This document shows positions 47,347-56,830 of a stretch of DNA of 64,000 nucleotides, piece by piece (the stretch's first letter is position 1; each line of letters begins with the position of its first letter). Made by a program: the position numbers and the translations under genes. The stretch is from Torreya grandis (lineage: Eukaryota; Streptophyta; Pinopsida; Cupressales; Taxaceae), in contig JARHVA010000250.1 in the NCBI GenBank assembly GCA_037957365.1, positions 4,595,501 to 4,659,500 of the forward strand, written 5' to 3'. The notes beneath the pieces were generated by a model. It was not told the DNA's origin, made no database searches, and was given only the letters and a program-made list of their open reading frames with translations.

Positions 47347-47586
47347 TATTTATTCCAAGCTTTTAACAAAGTTAAGCTGTTTGCTACAGTAGTTGATCCC
47401 GGCGCCATTGGATCAAGGGTTATGTTGCTCAAGGTAAAAGGGTTGGGAATGATAGTGGTGGGGATCAGATGTAAACAACATGATGGAAAAGTGGTTCTGG
47501 GTTTTTATGTTCATCCTAGCTATGAATTCTCTGTAGGTGACAGAGTAAACACAGAAGTCACGGCAGCCCTAAAAGATTACAAATAA
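47347..47586 (+). CDS. Unidentified open stretch, 79 codons (ATG-initiated part 47422-47586, 54 codons)
   Basis: Open between TAG at 47344 and TAA at 47584. It reads in part DPGAIGSRVMLLKVKGLGMI, VVGIRCKQHDGKVVLGFYVH and SYEFSVGDRVNTEVTAALKD. A TTTGCTACAG just before the GC-richer part could be a 3' splice site and AAG|GTAAAA a donor, so it may be an exon or a broken host gene. Codon texture is coding-like compared with the AT-rich flanks. I do not recognise the family. Confidence 0.35.
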   Translation, partial: YLFQAFNKVKLFATVVDPGAIGSRVMLLKVKGLGMIVVGIRCKQHDGKVVLGFYVHPSYEFSVGDRVNTEVTAALKDYK

Positions 47587-48308
47587 TTGTGTTGTTGCAT
47601 TATGAGCAAGCTATGTTTTTTTAGCATTTTTGTTTGCTAGTTCAAAAGCGTTCTAATATCTTTTGGGGTGCTGTAGTTTGTAAAATATCTGATTGCATGT
47701 GGAGAATATCTTCATGTGTTGTGTCACTTGTATGGTATCCTGAATGTAACGTCATTCAATGCTTCCCCCTTGTTGATTTGTTGTAGAGCTGAATGTAATT
47801 TTTTTCAATGCCTGCCTTTTGCTGATTTGTTGTGGAGCTGAAGGCAACATCACTCAATGCCTTCCTTTTCAATTTGAATTGATTTAACTTGCAGGTTATG
47901 CACTTTGTTTTAATAATGAAGGGTCCAGGATGTTTGTAAATTTCTATCATTAGAAAATTAGTATTTCTGTTGCATATTGATGTCTAAATGAGAGCACCTA
48001 ATATGCTGAGAAGAGTGAATGAGTTGAGGTGACTAAAATGAGATTTGCTGCTGTGTCATGTTTAAGTTCTGTATTGCTTGACACTTGTCCTGAACTTTGA
48101 AGATATGCTATGTTTTAATTCCTGCAGTATTGCATTATCTGAGTTATTTATGGATATTTGTAATGAGTAGCTTAAGAATGGGGATCTGTACACCTAGAGG
48201 GCAAGTTAGGACAGTTGCACTTCAGGAGACTGCTGAGAAAGAAATCATATTAATGTCCATGGATGGCCAAGAGTAGGTCAATGAGACTGAAGGAGACAAC
48301 CAATTGCA
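47587..48308. other. No gene recognised
   Basis: AT-rich. A degenerate repeat of the form TGATTTGTTGT(A/G)GAGCTGAA(T/G)G with TCAATGC(T/C)T lies at 47745-47870 in about three units. Confidence 0.5.
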
Positions 48309-48449
48309 ATATAAAAACTGTTTTTATTTTACAATGCAGAGTATGGGACAATGGAGCTATCTCAATTTGCTGGTTAATTCTATATAAAAGCTGATTTGAT
48401 TTTACAATGCAGAGTATGGGACAATGGAACTATCTCAATTTGCTGGTAA
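48309..48449 (+). repeat. Tandem duplication of an exon-like block, period 73 bp
   Basis: Copy 1 at 48309-48381, copy 2 at 48382-48449. Each has a T-rich tract, ACAATGCAG, then AGTATGGGACAATGG(A/G)... CTATCTCAATTTGCTG, then GTTAAT or GTAAAT. This is the shape of 3' splice site, a 33-nt exon and 5' splice site. Copies differ at few positions in the shared block. Confidence 0.75.
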
Positions 48450-48679
48450 ATTTTTGATGGGGGTTGCTATTTTCTCAATATGGTTATAAGGGTGTTCAAA
48501 TTTAGAGAACAAAGTGCACATATCAACAGCGATTAGCTGTTCTCTTCCAAGTTAAGATAGAGAATGAATATTCTATTTCTATATCTATGTGTAAAAGCCT
48601 CATTTAAATGTTTGATGTTCAGGTGCCCTTGGGTTTTGCTGTTAAAGAATGAAAAAACAACCAAAAGAGAGTGCTGTAG

Positions 48680-48717
48680 AAGGTAGTGAGCAAAAGGGGT
48701 GGCAGCAATTTGAATAG
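48680..48717 (+). repeat. 38-nt perfect copy of a gag segment found at 50539-50576
   Basis: A 38-base stretch beginning AAGGTAGTGAGCAAAAGG and ending GCAATTTGAATAG is identical at both places. At 50539 it is part of the gypsy gag frame; here it is isolated in unrelated sequence. Confidence 0.85.
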
Positions 48718-48842
48718 GTGGTTTTTCTTTTGGTTGGATGTTTAAAGAGAAGGTGAAAGTTTTGATGATTGCAAGTCTGGAATCATCTGACAACTGTAAG
48801 TTTGGGAAACTTAACCGAAGTAAGCAAGATTGTATTAGAAAG

Positions 48843-49195
48843 TACAGTCTCTACAAAAAACAAATGAACAGCTTAAAACTTGAAGAATAAAGTACAGTAC
48901 TGATAGAATGTTTCAGTAGAGAATGGGCCAATCTAAATTCTAGATTTTTTTGATATGACCATTTGATTCAGTTTTGGATGGTTCTTTACAGTCATTGCAA
49001 AAACAAATAAAGACCTTAAAATTTAAAAAATAAAGTACAGTCCTAATTGAATATTTTACAAAGAGAATGGGTTAATCTACATTTTAGATTTTTTGATATG
49101 TCCATTGATTTGGTTTTGGATGGTTCTTTACAGTCTTTGGAAAAGCAAATAAACAGTGTAAAACTAAAAAAATGAAGTCCAGTCCTGATCCAACT
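48843..49195. repeat. Three-copy tandem repeat, period 142-144 bp
   Basis: Units start at 48843, 48987 and 49129 (the third partial). Each starts TACAGTC and contains CAAATAAA or CAAATGAA and AATAAAGTACAGT; the two complete units end TTTTGGATGGTTCTT. Confidence 0.85.
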
Positions 49196-49429
49196 TTCAC
49201 CTTCCCTGTTTGGCTTACTCCCAAATCTTATCATTGTTTCTTCCATGTTATGTTTTTCTTTGTCATCATTGCATTCTTACTTTTCATACTGGTATTTCTT
49301 ACAATTAATATGATTGGATCTCTTCTAAATTTGAATCTTAAGTTCCCAGTTCATGCTTATTTTGGAGGCAGTCCCATGGAAGAGGCTTGGGATCCTATTT
49401 TAACTGTGAGATTGGAGCCATGGAGTTAA
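49172..49429 (+). CDS. Unidentified 85-codon open frame with one hydrophobic segment
   Basis: MKSSPDPTFTFPVWLTPKSY, then a strongly hydrophobic stretch of about 30 residues (CFFHVMFFFVIIAFLLFILV..), then a more ordinary end HAYFGGSPMEEAWDPILTVR and LEPWS. The T-rich middle could equally be an intron-type tract before an exon beginning near CCCAG|TTCATGC (49345). AATAAATAT at 49579 could be a polyadenylation signal. Could be the last exon of a broken host gene. Not recognised. Confidence 0.25.
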   Translation: MKSSPDPTFTFPVWLTPKSYHCFFHVMFFFVIIAFLLFILVFLTINMIGSLLNLNLKFPVHAYFGGSPMEEAWDPILTVRLEPWS

Positions 49430-49500
49430 AATAGTACAGCTATAGATATAAAATGAATATTTTCTTGTAATTTCAGCTGCTGTTTAAAGGTGGGTGGGGG

Positions 49501-49690
49501 GAGGTGTCTAAAGTTTCCTCACCAGCGTAAGGACTTTTTGTCCTCATGGCATCTTGCATGATATTTGTCTTGAGATTTAATAAATATAGACCACTTGTTT
49601 GCATATAATTGTAAATTTTTTCTTAGTGCTGTTGCTGATAATTTTTAGCAAGTCCTAGTAAAGAATGAAACAATCTTTTTTAGACACCTC
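49501..49690. repeat. 190-bp segment bounded by 12-bp inverted repeats
   Basis: GAGGTGTCTAAA at 49501-49512 and its reverse complement TTTAGACACCTC at 49679-49690. MITE-like, but no flanking target duplication was seen. Confidence 0.4.
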
Positions 49691-49784
49691 AAACAAGCTT
49701 CTCATGTCAAAGAAGCTTCTCATGTCTTCTACAAATTCTGCTAATGGTTTTGATTGTAGGTGTGTGTGTTGATTTATGTCAGTT

Positions 49785-49796
49785 TGGTATTAGAGC
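49785..49796 (+). promoter_or_regulatory. Primer-binding site (initiator tRNA-Met) before gypsy gag fragment
   Basis: TGGTATTAGAGC, one base different from the standard TGGTATCAGAGC, and four bases before the gag ATG-like start at 49800. The LTR would end at GTCA (49780), but its left end is not identified. Confidence 0.7.
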
Positions 49797-49799
49797 ACC

Positions 49800-50890
49800 A
49801 TGGCCCAAAGGGGAGTACATATGAATTGGGAAGGTAGAGGTAGGAGGAATGCAAGATAGAGGGGAAACATAGGTGATGAATTACTCAAAAGATTAGAGGC
49901 CCTTTAGGCTAGGTTGCCTTATGAGGATTCAAAGGAAGAACAAGAAGTTCAAAGGGTTGAGTTCAAGCCATAGATCCCATGGAAAGGTGTATTGAAGTTG
50001 TAGCCAAACAAGGAAACCATGGTTAAGGTTAAAGTCCTTGACTTTAAAGGTGAACTAAATCTTGAAGGGTTCTTGGATTGGGTTCAAGAGTTAGAAATAC
50101 TATGAAATGGAAGGAATTGAGGAAACTTATCCATGAAGGGTTAAAGTTGCAACATCAAAAATGAAGTCTCATGTTGCTCTATGGTGGAAGAATTTCTAGA
50201 ATGTTAGGAGAAGACAAGGGAAAGAGAAAATCAGAATGTGGCTGAAGATACTAAAACATTTAAAAGCTAAGTTTATGTTTTCAAATTATCAACAAAAGCT
50301 TTTTAAAGAGTTTTAAAATTTAAGGCAGAAAAATTCATCTATACAAGTATGTATTGAATGATTCCTAAGGTTGCAAATCAGAACTGATTTGCAAGAAGAT
50401 GATGAGCATGCAATGGTTGGATATATCAATGGGCTCAAATTTCAACTCCAAGATGAGCTAGCCTTGCTCAAAGTGAACACTATAGATGAGGCATATCAAT
50501 TTGCTTTGAAAGTTGAGGGAAAATTGAATAGGCGAGGCAAGGTAGTGAGCAAAAGGGGTGGCAGCAATTTGAATAGAGGGAGAGTAAGTTCCTCAAACTA
50601 CAAAAGAAGAAGAGTTAGAGGAAGGTGTCGAACTAAAGATTGATTATGGTGGAAAAGGTGGTTTTAGAGGTCGTGGTAGAGGTAGAGGTTGGCAAAGGTT
50701 TGGGTATTGGAGGCCTTTAAAGTGCTATAATTGTGGTGGGCCTTATAAAGCCATTGACTGTCCTAAAATCTCCGTAATTGTTAATGGAGCCATGAGGACT
50801 TAGGAGCAACCCCAAGCAAAAGAAATTGAAGTTGAGACTAAAGAAAACTCAATGTTGCAAAGAACCTTAATAGCAAGTGTAGATGATTTT
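49800..50890 (+). pseudogene. Ty3/gypsy gag fragment, no pol follows
   Basis: In shifting frames: MAQRGVHMNWEGRGRRN, VKVKVLDFKGELNLEGFLDW, VQE.EI, SHVALWWKNF (one frameshift), then 90 open codons at 50371-50643 (LQEDDEHAMVGYINGLKFQL, QDELALLKVNTIDEAYQFAL, KVEGKLNRRG) and the knuckle CYNCGGPYKAIDC at about 50720 with Tyr in place of His. It matches the retrotransposon gag family of chromovirus-like gypsy elements. The sequence then loses similarity at about 50890 with no protease or RT, so the copy is truncated. Confidence 0.85.
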
Positions 50891-53800
50891 TTTGGAGCTC
50901 TATGGATTAAATCATTCAATTCAATCAACTCAAATAACCGTTTAACCATATAGACTAGAGCCATTAGAATTTAGTGCCACTATATGAATAAATCATTCAA
51001 AACAACATTATAATCTTAAAGCTAAGTGCTTTACACTATGATCAAACAAATTCAAAATAAAAAAAGATTGAGATTGGATTGATATACCTTGGACTCAAAT
51101 TTTAACACTATGATGTTGTTTGATCAAGGATTGTTGATGATGGATGCTTGATTATAGATTTGGCATGAATTGGCTAAAGATTTTTAAGATCATATGGACA
51201 TGAAGGCTTTATGGATTCATAAGTTGGCTTCAATGGAGGACTAGGTTTAAATAGAAAATGGGGGGAGAGATTAATGGTGGAGATTTGAACTTGGTTGGAG
51301 GAGATCAAGGGTTGTATATTATTCAGCTTTTAGATTTGGAGGCTTTTAGAGAGGAGGGTTAGAATAGAGAAGATTCTAGATTTGGAAGGTTCTAGAATTC
51401 TTTTTAGGGATTAATAATGATTAGATGGGAGATTAGATAGGGATTTAGGTTAATGATTAGGGACTAGGGGTGTAAGAGAGCTTAGGAGTAGGCTTAGTAG
51501 GTGGGTAGGTGGGTTATGAGAATTTAAATTTTTTAAATAATAAGTGGGGTTAAATTAAGATAAAGAGATGATTAGGTGAATTAATGATGAAGTGAGATAG
51601 AATAAAGTTAGTATATGAAAAATGAGATATTAAATAAATGATTAAAAAATGGAATTAGTGTCGACTAATAAGAATATTAGTGACAATAATGTAGGTGAGT
51701 GAATTTAGATGCATATATTTTGCTCTTTTTTGAAAAGACATTGTGAATGAAGCGAAGTAGGAGTAATGGTCTTTCAAAGAAAATCATATCACAAATGAAT
51801 GTTAGTAGATATGATATTAATGGATATGATGTTTCTTCAAGGGAACATGTGGAGAAGAATGAAATGAATGGCCACTCAAAAGAAGAAATGATGGGTGGGA
51901 TGAACAAAGGGAGGGATGTGAGATGGGAGATAGATGATGAAGAAGATGAGTTTGACTTGAGCAATGAGCTATAGATTGATGATGCCTTTGGCAAAGACAT
52001 GCACAAGAAGTAAAGACGATGGGTGCCACGGTTATTGACACATTCAAGAGGGAATTGATTGTAACATGATGATGATAAGATTAAAGGGTCGCAAGCTTTA
52101 GATGTATCCCAAGCAAGGACACATGCAAGGGAGAACTATAAGCTAGGATAAGACTTATTTGATAGGATTAATGATGGGTGTAGCTTAAAGTTAAAGTTGA
52201 TTAATATGATGAAGATGATAAGAGAGAATAAATGATGCAATCGAGTGACCAAAAGATTGGGGGATGAGGATGGATGATCGAGATAGTGGTTGAATTATCT
52301 TTGGGCATTGAAACATGGCCAAGTGCTATTTACATAGTCTGAAAAGACTTTAGGTCAATGTAGTTTTGATTTGAAGATAAATGATAATTGATGGATGTTG
52401 ATGATGATGAACATTAGTGATTAGAGGACGATGTTAGTGATTAGAGGATATTGATTCAAAGGATGGGATGAGGATAAAAGATTGAATGTTAATCGAATGG
52501 TGTGGGGATCAAATTAGTGATGGGAATAAAGATGATTAGATGATTAAATAAGTGATGAAAGTGTAGATGATCAAGCCATCACAAATGTCATAAAGCTCAA
52601 CATAATCTAAGTAATCTTTTAAATATGGCACTTGGCAATATGCCCCATGATATAAACATGACCAAGAGGACGTTGTGCCAAAGTGCATGGGCATGTAACA
52701 AACTCTGCATCCTCAAAGGCACTTTTGGTGTCCTCATAGCATCCTTGTTTGTTTCCCAATAGACAAAAAGACATGATGTAAACAAAACATAAGACAGACA
52801 AGATATATACATGATGCAAACAAGAGCATACAAGTAACACACACAAGTCAAACAACATATAAGCAACACACACAAGTATCTACATGCATTGTCATAATGT
52901 CTTGTCTAATGATGGGATGAGTGATTGGACTAAGTTGGTTATGATGAGGATTGGGGACTTGGAGTTAGATATGATGAATATGATTAGGATTAGGATGAGG
53001 TGTTGCCCCTAGTTTAGGATGGAAGGATGGGTGACGTGATAAGGTCTTTGAATACTGATTCGGTTTTGAAATTGAATCAAAAAGTGGCCAAGGAAGGTCG
53101 TTTAAAAAAGTGATGACCAACGATTACCAATAGACAAGGCCTTGCAAGAGTTTAATCTAGCAAGGAGACTAGGAGATGATGGGATCAAGTACCTTCCATA
53201 CTAACAAAAGAGTAATTGGATGGGTGCTAGTTATGAAAAGGCATTGATAAGGAAAGTGATGGGTGTTAGATTAAAATCTTTGACAAGGTGATGCATGTTA
53301 ATAACACTTAGTCAAAAGGATGAGGAAGATATGGGGAAATGGGTGACCACTCCAATTTGGTTCCATGATGGAATGTGGTATCCAAAGAGGGGAATATATG
53401 AGACAGATGGAGATGGATACGACTAGGGGATTAGGCATAAGACAAGACACAATGGACTATGTTTGGATTTTTCAAGTTTTATGATTTTTAGGGTTTTTGA
53501 CAACTTTCAAATTTTTAGGTTTTTTTTAGGATATATGTACACTATACAAACGAGATCACTAGTAAAGGGAATACCAAGCTTAGCAACCAAGATGAGGATG
53601 GATGGGATGACAAAAAGGATGAGGGTGATGTGGAAAAGGGGATGGGGATTAAGAAAGAATGGACTAGGGAGCACTAATGACAACATCGTGAAAGAACCAG
53701 ATGCTTAGTTGTCTGAGTGTCCATTGAAGGATATGTCAAGATGATTCCAGAACATTTCTCAAGACACCTTCTACTCCTTTACGAAAGGTCAAGATTGGAA

Positions 53801-54194
53801 GAAAGGATGGACATGATAGGATGCAGGGTATGATGGCAGATGATGAGTGTGATGGAGGGGATTAGCACGGGACATGGATGGGTGATATAGATAAGGTGGA
53901 CAAGGGATGTGACAAGGAAGATAGATTGTGCCTCCAAGTGTTGAGGTACAATGCAGATGATAGATTATTTTACCATGATGTCGGAAATTGGTTTTCATCA
54001 TGGTACTTGCCTAAGACCATAGAAGATTGGTTTTCACCATTGGATGGATGATTTTTTTAAAAAAACTTTTGTGATTTTTGTGACTTTATTGGGTATATCG
54101 TTTTATTGAAGAAGGGCGAGATGTATGATTGTTGATATGGATTGGATTCTTAGCCAACACTTGTTCAGGAGATATGTGATGCTAGGATCATGTC
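50891..54194. repeat. Purine-rich region with degenerate repeats, no gene
   Basis: The + strand is dominated by G and A (GATGATGAG, GGGATTAGG-like words). Part (about 53060-53270) resembles 56950-57130: both contain GATGGGTGCTAGTTATGAA followed by AGGCA and CTAGCAAG-type words. Open frames on either strand are low complexity and not considered genes. Probably the 3' part of the gag-only element of this region. Confidence 0.5.
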
Positions 54195-55394
54195 TCAGTG
54201 GCCTTTATTGATTCTTGATTTAGCATCCTTCGAACGTTTTGACCAGGGGTCTTTGTAACCCTTATGAGGGACAATGCTGCTCTGGGATTGGAGATATGGT
54301 ATGGATGGGATGATTTCATGATTGTAATGATGGAATATAGGATGGGAGGGAGGGATGTGATTGTGAATGATATGACGGGATGGGGAGTAGAAATAGGTTT
54401 CAATAGTTGCATACATTGTTGGATACGGTGGAGGGGATTCTTTAGATTGGTGCCATGAGAGTAAGGGATTGAAGACCTTTTGATTTGTTGATTCTTTGAC
54501 CCAAGCATTAAGAGGATGATCGGCCTTGTGATTATTATTTTCGACTTTCTTTTGAATTGTTGATTGGATTTGATTTTGATTGTTCCTTGGTCCTTGATGT
54601 TGGGCTTCACTAGGGATAATTGATTTTGGACTTGATATATAATGATTATTTTGACTTTGATGGTCCCCTAGTGCCTGATATTGGGCTTCACTAGGGGAAT
54701 ACATTTTTGGATTACGCTGAGGATTTGTATTTGCTTGATTTTGACTGATAGGATCAAAGATGATTTGATCATGACTTATGATTGTTGGATGATGGTCTTG
54801 GATCTTTGTATTTGCAACACACGATATGGAATACAGAGGGGAATCCAATGATGCATGTTCTTGTTCATTCTCATCATGCAGTGGGATGTAGGGATTATGC
54901 AGGCGAGGTGGATGAATAATGTTGGGTGATGGATTAAGAGGATAATAGGCAACATAGTCCTCATAAAGGTCACTAGGAGCCCTAGTCTCCACGTCGGAGA
55001 AGGTGTCCTCAAGAATCTCCAAAGGATCACAAAGACTAGCTGTACTATGTGCATCCAAATGGGGATCAGATTTGCTTTGGCAATCTTCAAGAGATAAAGC
55101 GCTCAAGAACTTAGTGATGACTTTATCATCCTGATTGGGATTAAAAGATATGCCTGGTGATGTAATGGAGGTATCTGGATTAGAGGTACCCTCAAAAGGA
55201 CAAGGACTATCAACATTAATGAGAGATGACATTTCTAAGGAGGAATTTGATTCGAATACTGGTGTTGCACACAATCTCGAGGCAAATAGAACTTGTTCTG
55301 ACTCCGATATTGACTTTGATGTACATGATGCAATGTTGCGAGTAAAGGAGTGATTGTCTGCGATTGTCCTCTCAATGTGGGGTTTTTGGTACAA
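54195..55394 (-). CDS. Unidentified 399-codon open frame, C-terminal part of gag-like region
   Basis: The longest uninterrupted frame in the window. Rich in Ser, Pro, His, Asn, Gln and Ile, so largely disordered. An acidic segment is present (DPLEILEDTFSDVETRAPSD, LYEDYVAYYPLNPSPNIIHP). A short repeated motif, YSPSEAQYQALGDHQSQNN and IIPSEAQHQGPRNNQNQ, occurs mid-protein. The C-terminus is basic (YKDPWSKRSKDAKSRINKGH), as in nucleic-acid binding or nuclear targeting. The same frame continues upstream past a single stop to the knuckle-like block at 55780-55700, so the ATG at 55394 is probably internal. No family recognised. That 399 codons survive in this decayed neighbourhood suggests a young element or, less likely, constraint. 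Confidence 0.5.
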   Translation of the reverse strand: MYQKPHIERTIADNHSFTRNIASCTSKSISESEQVLFASRLCATPVFESNSSLEMSSLINVDSPCPFEGTSNPDTSITSPGISFNPNQDDKVITKFLSALSLEDCQSKSDPHLDAHSTASLCDPLEILEDTFSDVETRAPSDLYEDYVAYYPLNPSPNIIHPPRLHNPYIPLHDENEQEHASLDSPLYSISCVANTKIQDHHPTIISHDQIIFDPISQNQANTNPQRNPKMYSPSEAQYQALGDHQSQNNHYISSPKSIIPSEAQHQGPRNNQNQIQSTIQKKVENNNHKADHPLNAWVKESTNQKVFNPLLSWHQSKESPPPYPTMYATIETYFYSPSRHIIHNHIPPSHPIFHHYNHEIIPSIPYLQSQSSIVPHKGYKDPWSKRSKDAKSRINKGH

Positions 55395-56830
55395 TGGGTG
55401 AGAGGAAGATGATGGAGGGACAATGGATTGAGTAAAGATAGGTCCATGAAAGGAATAATGGGATATGGGAGGACTAGGCTTATGGGGAATGGACTTGTTT
55501 TGAATGGATGGGTGGTTGAAGATGGGGGGATAATGGAGGATAGATAGGATGTCTTGATCTTAGCTTGGAAGGGGAAGGACTTGATCATGTTTGGGAATGG
55601 AATCTTGGCATTCCTCTTCTTGTTCACCCAAGGAGATAGACTCATCTGATTCATCCTCGATTACTATGTCACCACTGTAGATGAGGTTTTGGACACAGTC
55701 TCAAAATTTTTGACATCGTTTAATGGAATGCCCCCAAGTTTGATGATATACACAGTATCGGTTAGATTTATACCAGGGGGGCTTAGGCTTGGTGGGATCA
55801 GGATGCCATATGGGTGGGTAGACCATCATGTTAGCGGCGACAAGTTGTTGGAAAAGGGCTTCCAAAGATATAGGAAGGGGAGTATAAGGACTCGCTTCGC
55901 TTAGTATCTTAGATGTGGAAGCATTGGATTGTAGATTGGATGGTTTTTGACATGATTAGGTAGATGGATTGGTAGTAGATGAGGTGGCCAAGATTGGATT
56001 CCCTTTGCTAGTGTAGGAAGGGGTTGGTGACTGGTTAGGACTAATGGATGGGGGATGTACACGGGACTCACATGAAGGGGTTTGTGTTGGAGGTGCAATG
56101 AGTTGAAGGGGGTCAACACCTTCAAGAAGTGGGACACCCATCATAAAGAATTGCAAGAGGATCTCATCCTTGTTGGTAGCTATGTATTGGTCGATGAGAG
56201 TGGGGTCTAGCCTCATGGTGGTGGATGATAAAGGATTGGTGACTTGCTAGACTTGAGAGTTGGATTTGGAAGTGTTGGAATTGGAAGAAGGTGATGGTGA
56301 TGTCATCTTATTAGTGGATGATGAGATTAACAAGTCGGGTCTTTCTTTGCTAGTAGGACGAGGGAGTGGTAATGGATTATGATTGGTAGATGGAGGATTT
56401 GACTGTGTACAAGTATGAACTGGGGCTAAGGGGATCTGGATAGGGCTAATGGATGGTGGAAGGGAATGGGATGGGGGTTGATGGTGGACTTGTTTGGGAG
56501 GTGATTTGAGGCTCATGGGGTCACAATTATTAGGAAAGCAAGCACCCATCTTCCATTACCGCAAGAGGAACTCATCTTTATTCTCTACGATGTATTGATT
56601 GATTAGGGTGACCACATTAAGGAATGTTGGTATTGATTTTGGTGAGCTAAGGGGTTGTGAATGAGGAAGGATGCGATATATTGTTTTGGGGCAAATGGGG
56701 TCAAGGTCAGAAGGTAGGCGAGCACCTAGTTCTAGTGCTCACAAAAGGACTTCATCCTTATTGGCCGGGATGTATTGGTCTATGAGAACCGAGTCCAAAT
56801 CCATGGATGATGAAAGAATAGGGGGGTCGA
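55395..56830 (-). pseudogene. Gag-like region with knuckle-like motif and three repeated modules
   Basis: On the - strand: PPWYKSNRYCVYHQTWGHSI then KRCQKF at about 55783-55703, a gypsy gag C-terminal pattern (WY..x..C-x-x-H-x4-GH-x4-C) followed by VQNLIYSGDIVIEDESDESI. Upstream, a module LIDQYIxxNKDExLL followed by G-x-x-LP or similar and DP occurs three times: DSVLIDQYIPANKDEVLL (about 56795), VVTLINQYIVENKDEFLLR (about 56610) and DPTLIDQYIATNKDEILLQF (about 56200). The modules are joined by Pro/Ser-rich linkers. About four stops interrupt. The knuckle identifies it as gag-like. The repeated module is not known to me. Confidence 0.65.

Noticed and set aside
49501..49690. Possible MITE with 12-bp inverted repeats
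   Set aside because: Kept only as a low-confidence repeat: no target duplication and no second copy seen in the window.
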